Shown in pieces: positions 16,754-28,734 of a DNA stretch of 64,000 nt. Origin of the DNA: SHZI01 sp963802215 (GTDB lineage: Bacteria > Pseudomonadota > Gammaproteobacteria > Steroidobacterales > GCA-2729495); assembly GCA_963802215.1 (NCBI GenBank), contig CAWDHQ010000001.1, forward strand, positions 496,001 to 560,000. The letters are read 5' to 3'. Under the pieces are notes generated by a model that was given only the letters and a program-made list of their open reading frames with translations, had not been told where the DNA came from and searched no databases. Numbering within the stretch: the first letter of the stretch is position 1; each line of letters begins with the position of its first letter. Position numbers and translations under genes: made by a program.

Positions 16754-17575
16754 ATGGCGAGGATAGCGGTGCTCGGTGCTAGCGGCCGGATGGGCACGGC
16801 GCTCATCCGGCTGATTGCCGCCGGTGGCGAACACCAGCTGGCGGGGGCCCTCGGCGAGCCGGGTGATCCCGCCCTGGGTCGCGATGCGGGCCAGGTCGCC
16901 GGCCTGGATCCCGTGGGCGTGCGCATCACGGCCAGCCTCCAGGAGGCCCTGCGGGGCGGCGGTCACGGAACCCAGGTCGTCATCGACTTCACGGCGCCAT
17001 CGGTCACGGCACGCCACGCGGAGGCCTGCGCCGCCGCGGGCCAGGCGCTGGTGGTCGGCACCACCGGGGTGGACGCGGCCGGGATGGCGGCCCTCGAGGC
17101 GGCCGCCCTGCGCATCCCGGTCCTGCATGCCCGGAACATGAGCCTCGGGATCGCGGTGCTCACCGAACTGGTGCGGCAGGCGGCCGCGCTGCTGGGGCCG
17201 GAATTCGACGTCGAAATCACCGAGGCGCACCACCGGCACAAGAAGGACGCGCCCTCGGGTACTGCCCTGCACCTCGGCGAGGCGGCGGCCGCGGCCCGCG
17301 GCCGTAGCCTCGGGGACGTGGCGGTCTACTCGCGCCCCCGCCTGGCCGTCGAGGGCCGGCCCGCCGGTGCCATCGGCTTTGCCTCGATCCGGGCGGGCGC
17401 CATCGTGGGCGATCACACCGTCCTGCTGGCCGGCGCCGAGGAACAGCTCGAGCTCACCCATCGGGCCACCGACCGGGCGCTCTTCGCCCGGGGCGCCCTC
17501 CGGGCCGCCGGCTGGCTCGTCGGCAAGCCCGCCCGGTTGTATTCCCTGCACGAGGTGCTGGGCCTGCCGGCCTGA
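16754..17575 (+). CDS. dapB: 4-hydroxy-tetrahydrodipicolinate reductase
   Basis: 273 residues, second step of the diaminopimelate/lysine branch, NAD(P)H-dependent. The nucleotide site GASGRMG is at 8-14; GTTGVD and the catalytic region EAHHRHKKDAPSGTA (His-His-x-x-Lys-Lys) are present; the C-terminus LLAGAEEQLELTHRATDRALFARGAL is canonical. dapB upstream of carAB is the usual order in Pseudomonas-like and Xanthomonas-like genomes. A small hairpin (CGAGG / CCTCG, 17588-17602) follows. Confidence 0.97.
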   Translation: MARIAVLGASGRMGTALIRLIAAGGEHQLAGALGEPGDPALGRDAGQVAGLDPVGVRITASLQEALRGGGHGTQVVIDFTAPSVTARHAEACAAAGQALVVGTTGVDAAGMAALEAAALRIPVLHARNMSLGIAVLTELVRQAAALLGPEFDVEITEAHHRHKKDAPSGTALHLGEAAAAARGRSLGDVAVYSRPRLAVEGRPAGAIGFASIRAGAIVGDHTVLLAGAEEQLELTHRATDRALFARGALRAAGWLVGKPARLYSLHEVLGLPA

Positions 17576-17617
17576 CGCGGAAACTTTCGAGGGGTGTCCT
17601 CGCCCCGTCCCGTCGTT

Positions 17618-17640
17618 TAGAATGCCTCGGGTTCCCGGAG
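17618..17640 (+). promoter_or_regulatory. Candidate carA leader promoter and ribosome site
   Basis: TAGAAT (17618-17623) matches the -10 consensus at 5 of 6 positions; the -35 region is weak. A GGAG (17637-17640) sits 7 bases before the leader ATG at 17648. Confidence 0.35.
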
Positions 17641-17647
17641 AGACCAG

Positions 17648-17764
17648 ATGAGCGGGTTCGGCCAGGTTGCTTTGCCGGCTGAGTCCCGCTTCGCACAGAT
17701 GCGCCTGGCAGAAGCACACGCGACCCCAAACTGGCGAATTCACAGCGGCATGGACACAGCGTGA
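17648..17764 (+). CDS. Candidate 38-codon leader ORF upstream of carA
   Basis: A reading frame starting MSGFGQVALPAESRF and ending GMDTA, with an ideal GGAG ribosome site 7 bases before its ATG. Its TGA overlaps the carA ATG by one base (TGATG), while carA itself has no clear ribosome site; this is the geometry of translational coupling. Composition is not strongly biased to arginine or to pyrimidine-rich codons, so classical leader-peptide attenuation is not obvious. carAB makes a precursor for both arginine and pyrimidines and is typically controlled by both. The ORF may simply be a coupling device. Not recognised as a known peptide; it is inferred from signals and spacing only. Confidence 0.45.
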   Translation: MSGFGQVALPAESRFAQMRLAEAHATPNWRIHSGMDTA

Positions 17765-18939
17765 TGGAACAGGCGTTGCTGGCATTGCAGGATGGCACGG
17801 TGTTCAGGGGCATTTCAGTGGGCGCCCCGGGCCGGACCATCGGCGAAGTGGTCTTCAACACGGCCATGACGGGTTACCAGGAAATCCTCACGGATCCGTC
17901 GTACTGCCGCCAGATCGTCACCCTGACTTACCCGCACATCGGCAATACCGCCACCAACAGCGAAGACCAGGAAAGCGAGAAGGTCTTTGCGGCCGGCCTC
18001 GTGATCCGGGACCTGCCGGCAGTCTCGAGCAGCTGGCGGGGAGAAGTCGACCTGCCCGAGTTCCTGCGGCGGGCGGGCATCGTGTCCATCGCGGAGATCG
18101 ACACCCGGAAGCTCACGCGGATCCTGCGCGACAAGGGCGCCATGTCCGGTTGCATCATGACCGGCGAGGTCGACCCCAAGACCGCCATCGATCATGCGCG
18201 GCGCTTCCCCGGGCTGGCCGGCATGGACCTCGCCAAGATCGTCAGCGCGAAGGACGCCTACCAGTGGAGCCTGGGCGCCACCTGGCCCGGACCGCCGCCC
18301 ATCCGGCCGAAGCGCAGCGGTGTCTTCGACGTGGTGGCCTACGACTTCGGCATCAAGCGCAACATCCTGCGCCTGCTCGTGGACAACGACTGCCGGGTCA
18401 CGGTCGTCCCCGCCGAGACGCCTGCCGAGAAGGTGCTGGCCCTGAGGCCGGATGGCGTGTTCCTCTCCAACGGACCGGGCGACCCCGAGCCCTGCACCTA
18501 CGCCATCGAGGCCATTCGCGGGATCATCGCGGCTGGGATTCCGGTGTTCGGCATCTGCCTCGGCCACCAGCTGCTGGGCCTGGCGAGCGGCGCGAAGACC
18601 GTGAAGATGAAGTTTGGCCACCACGGCGCCAATCACCCGGTGCAGGACCTGGCCACCGGCCAGGTTCTGATCACCAGCCAGAACCACGGTTTCGCGGTGG
18701 ACGAGGCCAGCCTCCCGGGAAACCTCCGGCCGACCCACCGCTCCCTGTTCGATAATTCACTTCAGGGAATCGAGAGAACTGATTGTTTGGCATTCAGTTT
18801 TCAGGGTCATCCGGAGGCGAGTCCGGGGCCCCACGACCTGCGGCCCCTGTTCGCCCGTTTCAGCGCCCTCATGCGCCAGCGCATCCAGCAGGAACCCGCC
18901 GTGATGGCGGCCCTCAAGTCGGCCCTAAAGCTCAAGTAG
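17764..18939 (+). CDS. carA: Carbamoyl-phosphate synthase small subunit
   Basis: 391 residues, the glutaminase subunit that supplies ammonia to CarB. The N-terminal CPSase domain shows EVVFNTAMTGYQEILTDPSY; the class I amidotransferase domain has SNGPGDPEP and the nucleophile Cys265 in VFGICLGHQLLGLA, with the His/Glu pair in FQGHPEASPGPHD. An alternative GTG one codon upstream (17761) exists; ATG 17764 is preferred since it overlaps the leader ORF stop. carB begins 6 bases after the stop. Confidence 0.97.
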   Translation: MEQALLALQDGTVFRGISVGAPGRTIGEVVFNTAMTGYQEILTDPSYCRQIVTLTYPHIGNTATNSEDQESEKVFAAGLVIRDLPAVSSSWRGEVDLPEFLRRAGIVSIAEIDTRKLTRILRDKGAMSGCIMTGEVDPKTAIDHARRFPGLAGMDLAKIVSAKDAYQWSLGATWPGPPPIRPKRSGVFDVVAYDFGIKRNILRLLVDNDCRVTVVPAETPAEKVLALRPDGVFLSNGPGDPEPCTYAIEAIRGIIAAGIPVFGICLGHQLLGLASGAKTVKMKFGHHGANHPVQDLATGQVLITSQNHGFAVDEASLPGNLRPTHRSLFDNSLQGIERTDCLAFSFQGHPEASPGPHDLRPLFARFSALMRQRIQQEPAVMAALKSALKLK

Positions 18940-18945
18940 AAACCC

Positions 18946-22166
<3,221 letters not shown>

Positions 22167-22170
<4 letters not shown>

Positions 22171-22643
22171 AGAAGGTTCCCCTGACGATCCGCGGCGCGG
22201 AAAGGATGCGCGAGGAGATCCGCGGCCTGAAGTCCGAAGCCCGGCCGCGGGTGATCCAGGCCATCGCCGAGGCCCGCGGGCACGGCGACCTGAAGGAGAA
22301 TGCGGAGTATCACGCCGCCAAGGAAGAACAGGGCTTCATCGAAGGCAGGATCCGGGAGCTGGAAAACCAGCTGTCGAATGCCGAAGTCATCGACGTGACG
22401 CGCCTGGCGGGCAACAACAAGGTGCTGTTCGGGGCCACCGTGAGCCTGCTGGACGAGGCGGACGGCAAGGCCAGCCGCTACCAGATCGTCGGCGAGTACG
22501 AGGCCGACATGAAGCAGGGGCTGATATCCATCACGTCACCGCTGGCCCGGGCGCTCATCGGCAAGTCGGAGGGTGACGTCGCGTCGTTCACCGTGCCCGG
22601 CGGCGAGAAGAGCATGGAAATCGTGCGCGTCGAGTACCTTTGA
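22167..22643 (+). CDS. greA: Transcript cleavage factor GreA
   Basis: 158 residues. GreA enters the RNA polymerase secondary channel and stimulates cleavage of backtracked RNA. The coiled-coil tip carries HGDLKENAEYHAAKEEQ with the conserved acidic residues, and the C-terminal FKBP-like domain ends KSEGDVASFTVPGGEKSMEIVRVEYL. It starts at GTG 22167, overlapping the carB stop (GTGA), so translation is probably coupled. carAB-greA order is common in gammaproteobacteria. Confidence 0.96.
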
Positions 22644-22681
22644 CCGGGCGCCGGCCATTGGCGGCCTGCGGGCCCGCCGGA

Positions 22682-22996
22682 TCAGGCCGGGGGCAGCTCC
22701 AGGCGGGCGCCGGCGGGGCAGGGGCGGTAAAGGACGGCGACGTTGCCGATCTGTGTGATGAGCGTGGCGCCGGTTCGCGCCGCCACGGCCTCGATTGCCG
22801 CGTTGCGGTCCGTCCGGGTCGCGGCCGTCACCTTGAGCTTGATGAGTTCATGATGCGCGAGCGCGGCGTCGAATTCGGCCAGGAACGCGTCTGTGACGCC
22901 GGCGGAGCCGAGCCGGGAAACGGGACGCAGGCCGTGCGCAAGGCCCCGCAGGTGCTTCCGCTGTTTCTCGGTCAGTTTCAGGGCCGCTGTCGTCAT
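22682..22996 (-). CDS. yhbY: YhbY-type CRM RNA-binding protein
   Basis: 104 residues of the CRM fold: LTEKQRKHLRGLAHGLRPVSRLGSAGVTDAFLAEFDAALAHHELIKLKV followed by ATLITQIGNVAVLYRP. The loop normally containing GxxG is present as RLGSAG. YhbY binds pre-50S ribosomal particles. ATG 22996 was chosen over an upstream start that would run into the divergent rlmE. Starts are only 17 bp apart; a TATACT on the minus strand (23010-23005) suggests a very short or absent leader. Confidence 0.93.
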   Translation of the reverse strand: MTTAALKLTEKQRKHLRGLAHGLRPVSRLGSAGVTDAFLAEFDAALAHHELIKLKVTAATRTDRNAAIEAVAARTGATLITQIGNVAVLYRPCPAGARLELPPA

Positions 22997-23013
22997 GGGC
23001 GGCGAGTATAGCG

Positions 23014-23634
23014 ATGAGCCGCAAATCATCCAGCGCCCGCTGGAAGGCCCGGCAGGCCCGGGATCCGTTCGTGAAGCGCGCCCACGCGGAAGGCTGGCGC
23101 TCCCGGGCCGTCTTCAAGCTCTCGGAACTGCAGGGCAAGGAGCGGCTGATCAGGCCCGGATCGGTGGTCGTCGATCTCGGCGCCGCGCCGGGCGCCTGGA
23201 GCCAGTTTGCCGCAGGCGTCGTGGGGCCGGAGGGGCGGGTCCTCGCCGTCGACCTGCTGCCGATGGCGCCGATCGCCGGTGTGGAGATCTTCGAGGGCGA
23301 TTTCCGCGAAGAGTCCGTGATGAATGCCGTGCTGGCCAGTCTCGCCGGGGCGCCCGTGGACCTTGTGATGTCCGACATGGCCCCCAACATGAGTGGGACG
23401 CGGGTCGTGGATCAGCCCCGGGCCATGTACCTGGCAGAGCTGGCCGCTGACTTTGCGAGCCAGGTCCTGCGCCCGGGCGGGAATCTGGTGGTAAAGCTGT
23501 TTCAGGGTGAGGGCTTCCAGGAGTATGTGGAGGCGACCCGCGCCCGGTTTGCCTCGGTGCGAATGCGCAAACCCTCCGCATCCCGCTCCGGAAACCGGGA
23601 GACTTATCTGGTAGCGAGAAACTTTCGGTTGTAG
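23014..23634 (+). CDS. rlmE: 23S rRNA 2'-O-ribose U2552 methyltransferase RlmE (FtsJ)
   Basis: 206 residues. The SAM site is VVDLGAAPGAWSQFA; the K-D-K-E catalytic tetrad is represented by the N-terminal Lys of AVFKLSELQ, Asp in MSDMAPNMSG, Lys in VVKLFQGEGF and Glu in NRETYLVARNFR. It methylates the A-loop of 23S rRNA in late 50S assembly. yhbY is divergent and ftsH follows downstream, the conserved rlmE-ftsH arrangement. Confidence 0.96.
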   Translation: MSRKSSSARWKARQARDPFVKRAHAEGWRSRAVFKLSELQGKERLIRPGSVVVDLGAAPGAWSQFAAGVVGPEGRVLAVDLLPMAPIAGVEIFEGDFREESVMNAVLASLAGAPVDLVMSDMAPNMSGTRVVDQPRAMYLAELAADFASQVLRPGGNLVVKLFQGEGFQEYVEATRARFASVRMRKPSASRSGNRETYLVARNFRL

Positions 23635-23702
23635 TAGGGTCTAAAGGTCGGTGCGCCAGATTTTTGGCGCCCCGTGTTTCTCAAAAGCAGAGGCCAAATC
23701 CC

Positions 23703-25637
23703 GTGCTGAATGACCTGGCCAAGAACATCATCCTCTGGATCGTCATCGCCATCGTGCTGCTGACGGTCTTCCAGAGCTTTGGCACTGGCAGCCGCCAGTC
23801 CGACACCGTCGAGTACTCCGAATTCCTCGATCTGGTCCAGAGTGGCCAGGTGGATCAGGTGATCTTCGAGGGCGACACCATCAAGGGCGCCCGGACCACG
23901 GGCGAGCGCTTCACGACCTTCAGCCCCGAGACGGACAACACCGCCCTGATCGGCGAACTGAAGAAGAACAGCGTGCGCATCAGCGCCATGGCTCCCAAGG
24001 GCCAGAACATCCTGGTCAGCCTGTTCATCAATTCCTTCCCGGTGCTGTTGCTGATCGGCGTGTGGGTCTACTTCATGCGCCAGATGCAGGGCGGGGCGGG
24101 TGGCCGCGGGGCCATGTCCTTCGGCAAGAGCCGCGCGCGGCTCCTCGGCGAGGACCAGGTCAAGGTCACATTCGTGGACGTGGCCGGCGTCGAGGAGGCC
24201 AAGGAGGAGGTTTCCGAGATCGTGGACTTCCTGAAGGACCCCGCCAAGTTCCAGCGGCTCGGCGGCAAGATCCCAAAGGGCGTCCTCATGGTCGGCTCGC
24301 CCGGCACCGGCAAGACCCTGCTGGCCCGCGCGATCGCCGGGGAGGCCAAGGTGCCCTTCTTCACCATCTCCGGCTCGGATTTCGTCGAGATGTTCGTGGG
24401 TGTGGGCGCCTCCCGTGTCCGGGACATGTTCGAGCAGGCCAAGAAGCACGCGCCCTGCATCATCTTCATCGACGAGATCGATGCGGTGGGCCGCCATCGC
24501 GGCGCCGGCCTGGGCGGTGGCCACGACGAGCGGGAGCAGACGCTGAACCAGCTCCTCGTGGAGATGGACGGCTTCGAGGGCAACGAAGGCATCATCGTCA
24601 TCGCCGCCACCAACCGGCCGGACGTGCTGGATCCCGCCCTGCTGCGGCCGGGCCGCTTCGACCGCCAGGTCGTGGTCCCGCTCCCCGACGTGCGGGGCCG
24701 GGAACAGATCCTCAAGGTGCACATGCGCAAGGTTCCGCTGGCGGACGACGTGAAGCCGTCGATCATCGCCCGCGGCACACCCGGGTTCTCCGGTGCCGAC
24801 CTGGCCAACCTCGTCAACGAGGCGGCACTCTTTGCCGCCCGGGCGAACCGGCGCACGGTCACGATGGAGGAATTCGAGAAGGCCAAGGACAAGATCATGA
24901 TGGGCGCCGAGCGGCGCTCCATGGTGATGAACGAGTCCGAGAAGAAGCTGACTGCCTATCACGAGGCCGGGCATGCCATCGTCGGGCTGACCGTCCCCGA
25001 CCACGACCCGGTGTACAAGGTCTCCATCATTCCCCGTGGCAGGGCCCTGGGCGTCACCATGTTCCTGCCCGAGGAGGACCGCTACAGCTACAGCAAGCGC
25101 CGGCTGAACAGCCAGATCGCCAGCCTGTTTGGCGGCCGGATCGCCGAGGAACTGGTTTTTGGCGCCGATGCCGTCACCACGGGCGCCTCGAACGACATCG
25201 AGCGTGCCACGGACATCGCCCGGAACATGGTCACCAAGTGGGGCCTGTCCGACCGGCTCGGTCCGCTGACTTACACCGAGGAAGACGGCGAGGTGTTCCT
25301 GGGCCGCACGGTCACCCAGCACAAGCAGGTCTCGGACGTCACGATCCACGCCATCGACGAGGAGGTGCGGAAGATCATCGACAGCAACTACCAGCTGGCG
25401 ACGACGATCCTTACCACGCACATCGAGCAGCTGCACACGATGGCCAGTGCCCTGATCAAGTACGAGACGATCGACGACGGGCAGATCCGGGACATCATGG
25501 CCGGCCGCGAGCCCCGGCCCCCCGAGGGTTGGGACAACACCGGCTCAGGAACGCCCTCCAGCGCCTTCGGCGGCAACAAGCCGGCGGGCGAGCCGGGCAT
25601 CGGCGAGCCAGCCAGCCAGCATCGCACCCAGACCTGA
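23703..25637 (+). CDS. ftsH: ATP-dependent zinc metalloprotease FtsH
   Basis: 644 residues. Two membrane segments (about 9-25 and 100-120) flank a periplasmic domain. The AAA module has Walker A GSPGTGKT at 198-205 (most FtsH have GPP here), CIIFIDEIDAVG as Walker B and the SRH NRPDVLDPALLRPGRFDRQ. The protease site is HEAGH at 420-424. It degrades membrane and regulatory proteins, including tmRNA-tagged ones in E. coli. GTG 23703 starts at the usual position (VLNDLAKNIILW) with AGAGG upstream; an earlier in-frame start at 23664 is less family-like. Confidence 0.97.
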   Translation: MLNDLAKNIILWIVIAIVLLTVFQSFGTGSRQSDTVEYSEFLDLVQSGQVDQVIFEGDTIKGARTTGERFTTFSPETDNTALIGELKKNSVRISAMAPKGQNILVSLFINSFPVLLLIGVWVYFMRQMQGGAGGRGAMSFGKSRARLLGEDQVKVTFVDVAGVEEAKEEVSEIVDFLKDPAKFQRLGGKIPKGVLMVGSPGTGKTLLARAIAGEAKVPFFTISGSDFVEMFVGVGASRVRDMFEQAKKHAPCIIFIDEIDAVGRHRGAGLGGGHDEREQTLNQLLVEMDGFEGNEGIIVIAATNRPDVLDPALLRPGRFDRQVVVPLPDVRGREQILKVHMRKVPLADDVKPSIIARGTPGFSGADLANLVNEAALFAARANRRTVTMEEFEKAKDKIMMGAERRSMVMNESEKKLTAYHEAGHAIVGLTVPDHDPVYKVSIIPRGRALGVTMFLPEEDRYSYSKRRLNSQIASLFGGRIAEELVFGADAVTTGASNDIERATDIARNMVTKWGLSDRLGPLTYTEEDGEVFLGRTVTQHKQVSDVTIHAIDEEVRKIIDSNYQLATTILTTHIEQLHTMASALIKYETIDDGQIRDIMAGREPRPPEGWDNTGSGTPSSAFGGNKPAGEPGIGEPASQHRTQT

Positions 25638-25657
25638 TCCCGGCGACGCGGATCAGG

Positions 25658-26503
25658 TTGCTCCCGGCATCCCTCCGTTTCAGGCAGCGATCCGCCCCGG
25701 ATCGCTGCCTCGTCATGGGCGTGCTGAACGTCACTCCGGATTCATTCTCCGACGGCGGCCTCTACCGCGACCCGCGACGGGCGATCGAGCGGGGCCTGGT
25801 CCTTGCTGCCGCCGGCGCGGACCTCGTCGACATCGGCGGGGAATCCACCCGGCCGGGCGCCACGGCTCCCGGCGTGGCGGAGGAACTGGACCGGGTCATA
25901 CCGGTCGTCGAAGGCCTGCGGTCGGTATCGGACGTCCTGATCTCGGTGGACACCAGCGAGCCCGAGGTGATGGCGGCGGCGGTCGCCGCCGGGGCCGACA
26001 TGCTGAACGACGTGCGCGCCCTGGCCCGCCCGGGCGCACTGGCCGCTGCCGCCGCGGCCGGCGTGCCGGTCTGTCTCATGCACATGCAGGGTTTCCCTGC
26101 GACCATGCAAAGGGAGCCCCGCTATGTGGACGTGGTCGGTGAAGTCCTGGCGTTCCTGCTGGAGCGGGCTGCGGCAGGCGTCGCGGCGGGCCTGCCGCGC
26201 CATTCACTTATAATCGATCCGGGGTTTGGCTTCGGCAAGACGCTGGAACACAACCTGGCCCTGCTGCAGCGACTGGACGAACTGGTGGCGACGGGGTTCC
26301 CCGTGCTTGCCGGGTTATCGCGCAAGTCGATGATCGGGCAGCTGGCCGGAGACCCGGCCGGAGTGCCCGCCGACAGGACGGGCGGGAGCGTGGCCCTGGC
26401 GCTGGTGGCGAGGGCCCGCGGCGCCAGGATCGTGCGGGTGCATGATGTGGCCCCGACCGTGCAGGCGTTTCGGGTAATGGATGGCCTCGAGAGCAGATCA
26501 TGA
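25658..26503 (+). CDS. folP: Dihydropteroate synthase
   Basis: About 281 residues from TTG 25658. It joins p-aminobenzoate to dihydropterin pyrophosphate in folate synthesis and is the sulfonamide target. Signature motifs: MGVLNVTPDSFSDGG, DIGGESTRPGA, SVDTSEPEVM, LNDVRAL, IDPGFGFGKTLEHNLALL and VLAGLSRKSMIG. The start is uncertain: ATG 25715 would begin exactly at the conserved MGVLN and drop the first strand, while TTG 25658 gives the family length. A perfect 12-bp inverted repeat (25682-25710) lies in this 5' part. The stop overlaps glmM (ATGA). Confidence 0.93.
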   Translation: MLPASLRFRQRSAPDRCLVMGVLNVTPDSFSDGGLYRDPRRAIERGLVLAAAGADLVDIGGESTRPGATAPGVAEELDRVIPVVEGLRSVSDVLISVDTSEPEVMAAAVAAGADMLNDVRALARPGALAAAAAAGVPVCLMHMQGFPATMQREPRYVDVVGEVLAFLLERAAAGVAAGLPRHSLIIDPGFGFGKTLEHNLALLQRLDELVATGFPVLAGLSRKSMIGQLAGDPAGVPADRTGGSVALALVARARGARIVRVHDVAPTVQAFRVMDGLESRS

Positions 26504-27837
26504 GCAGGAAACTTTTCGGCACTGACGGCATCCGCGGGCGGGTTGGCGAGTACCCGATGACCGCCGAGTTTGCCTTGCGGCTCGCCAGTGCAGCGGCGCA
26601 CGTGCTTGCGCCGAATGGCGGCACGGTCCTGATCGGCAAGGACACCCGCGTGTCCGGGTACATGTTCGAGTCCGCCCTTGAGGCAGGCTTTGTCGCCGCC
26701 GGCATGGACGTGCTGCTGGTCGGGCCGTTGCCGACGCCGGGCATCGCCTACCTGGCCCGCACGCTCGGCGCCGATGCCGGCGTAGTGATCAGTGCGTCGC
26801 ACAACCCCTACGACGACAACGGCATCAAGTTCTTCGACGGTCACGGCAGCAAGCTGACCGACGGGATCGAAGCAGCAATCGAGGCGCGGCTGTCCGAGCC
26901 CGCGGTCACCCGTGAGTCCGGGTCCCTCGGCAGGGCAAAGCGCGTGGAGAACGCGCTCGACGCCTACAAGACCTTCTGCGTCTCGACGGTGCCGGCCGAC
27001 CTGCGGCTCGATGGTCTCAAGATCGTCATCGACTGCTCCCACGGAGCGGCATACAAGGTGGCGCCCCGCGTGTTGTCGGAGCTGGGCGCGGAGATCGTGC
27101 CGATCGGGTGCTCCCCGAATGGCCGCAACATCAACCACAACTGTGGCTCCACGAGGCCCGAGCTGCTGCAGCTGACCACCCAGGGCGTTCGCGCGGACCT
27201 CGGGATCGCTCTCGACGGCGACGGCGACCGGCTGCTGATGGTGGACCACCTGGGCCAGGTGGTCGACGGCGACCAGCTGCTGTGGATACTCGCCAGCGCG
27301 TGGCACAGGTCGGGCGAACTGAAGGGACCCGTGGTTGGCACGCTGATGACCAACCTGGGCCTGGAGAACGGGCTTCGCGCCCTGGGCATCGAATTCCGGC
27401 GAGCCAAGGTTGGCGACCGCTACGTCCTCGAACTCCTGCGCGAGGCGGGCGGGCGGCTCGGAGGGGAAACGTCGGGGCACCTCATTTGCCTCGACAAGAC
27501 AACCACGGGCGATGGCCTCGTGAGCGCCCTGCAGGTGTTGTGCGTCGTCAAGCAGTCCGGCCGGACGCTCGCCGACCTGGCCGGGGGCATGACGCGGTAC
27601 CCGCAGACGCTGGTCAACGTGCGGGTGCGCCAGAAGATCGACCTGAAGAACGCCCCGCCGGTCCAGGCGGCGGTCGCCCGCGCGGAGCAGCAGCTCGGGG
27701 CGCGGGGCCGGGTGGTCCTCCGGGCATCAGGTACGGAGCCGGTCGTCCGGGTGATGGTGGAGGGCGAGGACCACGCCGAAGTGGCGCAGCTGGCCGACGA
27801 CATCGCGACCAGCGTCCGGGGCGTCACGCCGGCCTGA
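26500..27837 (+). CDS. glmM: Phosphoglucosamine mutase
   Basis: 445 residues, converting glucosamine-6-P to glucosamine-1-P for UDP-GlcNAc and thus peptidoglycan and LPS. The phosphoserine loop is ISASHNPYDDNGIK with Ser100; the metal loop is LDGDGDRLLM; the substrate loop GGETSGHLI and the phosphate-binding RASGTEPVVRVM are present. It overlaps folP by 4 bases in the conserved ftsH-folP-glmM operon. Confidence 0.97.
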   Translation: MSRKLFGTDGIRGRVGEYPMTAEFALRLASAAAHVLAPNGGTVLIGKDTRVSGYMFESALEAGFVAAGMDVLLVGPLPTPGIAYLARTLGADAGVVISASHNPYDDNGIKFFDGHGSKLTDGIEAAIEARLSEPAVTRESGSLGRAKRVENALDAYKTFCVSTVPADLRLDGLKIVIDCSHGAAYKVAPRVLSELGAEIVPIGCSPNGRNINHNCGSTRPELLQLTTQGVRADLGIALDGDGDRLLMVDHLGQVVDGDQLLWILASAWHRSGELKGPVVGTLMTNLGLENGLRALGIEFRRAKVGDRYVLELLREAGGRLGGETSGHLICLDKTTTGDGLVSALQVLCVVKQSGRTLADLAGGMTRYPQTLVNVRVRQKIDLKNAPPVQAAVARAEQQLGARGRVVLRASGTEPVVRVMVEGEDHAEVAQLADDIATSVRGVTPA

Positions 27838-27924
27838 GGGGCTTCCCCGTCCGGCCCGCGTTGCTTTCGGGGGGGCGGAAAGCTACCCTGCGGCGTCTTT
27901 TTTTCAGGCCGCGGGCCTACATTC

Positions 27925-28734
27925 ATGCGAGACAGGCGGCCAATCGTTGCTGGAAACTGGAAGCTGAACGGCAGGCGTGCGGCCAGCAGAGCCCTGGTGT
28001 CCGCCGTGGGCGACGGTCTCGCCAGCCTGGGCCTCGGGCCAACGGCGCTGGCCGCCGCGGACGGTCCCGTCGAAGTCCTGGTTTGCCCGCCCTTCGTGTA
28101 TCTCGCCGAACTGGCGGGCCCTGCTGCCGGGCACCAGCTCAAGCTGGGCGCGCAGGACGTGGCGGTGGAGGACACCGGCGCGTTCACGGGCGAGGTCTCG
28201 GCAGCCATGCTTCGCGACGTGGGTTGCCAGTACGTGATCGTTGGTCATTCCGAGCGCCGCGCGCTGTTCGGCGACAGCGACGAGCGGGTTGCGGGCAAGG
28301 TCATGGCCGCCCTCCGCGCGGGCCTGGCACCGATCCTGTGCGTGGGGGAGACCCTGGGCGAGCGGGATGCCGGGCAGACACTCTCCGTCGTGCGCCGGCA
28401 GCTGGGCGCGGTCTTTCTGGCGCTGGAATCGACCGGGATGGCACCGGCGGCATGGCGGGCAATGGTCGTGGCCTACGAGCCCGTGTGGGCAATCGGCACG
28501 GGCCGGACCGCCACGCCCGAGCAGGCCCAGGAAGTGCACGCTGACATCCGGGCCACTGTCGCGAGGCGCGATGCTACAATGGCGGGTGACCTCCGGATCC
28601 TGTACGGAGGCAGCGTCAAGGCATCCAACGCGAAGGATCTCTTCGCGATGCGGGATATCGACGGCGGGCTGATTGGCGGCGCATCGCTGCAGGCCGCCGA
28701 ATTTGTGAGTATTTGCAAGGCGGCTGCAGACTGA
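27925..28734 (+). CDS. tpiA: Triosephosphate isomerase
   Basis: 269 residues, glycolytic interconversion of dihydroxyacetone phosphate and glyceraldehyde-3-phosphate. Active-site residues are visible: Asn11/Lys13 in GNWKLNG, His108 in VIVGHSERR and Glu185 in AYEPVWAIGTG, plus the phosphate loop LYGGSVKASN. It is about 15-20 residues longer than E. coli TpiA. An 87-bp gap with a T7 run separates it from glmM; its stop overlaps secG. Confidence 0.97.
   Translation: MRDRRPIVAGNWKLNGRRAASRALVSAVGDGLASLGLGPTALAAADGPVEVLVCPPFVYLAELAGPAAGHQLKLGAQDVAVEDTGAFTGEVSAAMLRDVGCQYVIVGHSERRALFGDSDERVAGKVMAALRAGLAPILCVGETLGERDAGQTLSVVRRQLGAVFLALESTGMAPAAWRAMVVAYEPVWAIGTGRTATPEQAQEVHADIRATVARRDATMAGDLRILYGGSVKASNAKDLFAMRDIDGGLIGGASLQAAEFVSICKAAAD

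Noticed and set aside
23604..25436. 610-codon antisense frame opposite ftsH
   Set aside because: His/Asp/Gln-rich shadow translation with no family resemblance; ftsH is certain on the plus strand.
27863..27903. glmM terminator (GCTTTC/GAAAGC stem plus T7)
   Set aside because: The T-run is about 13 bases from the stem and the loop is large, so it is not a convincing intrinsic terminator.
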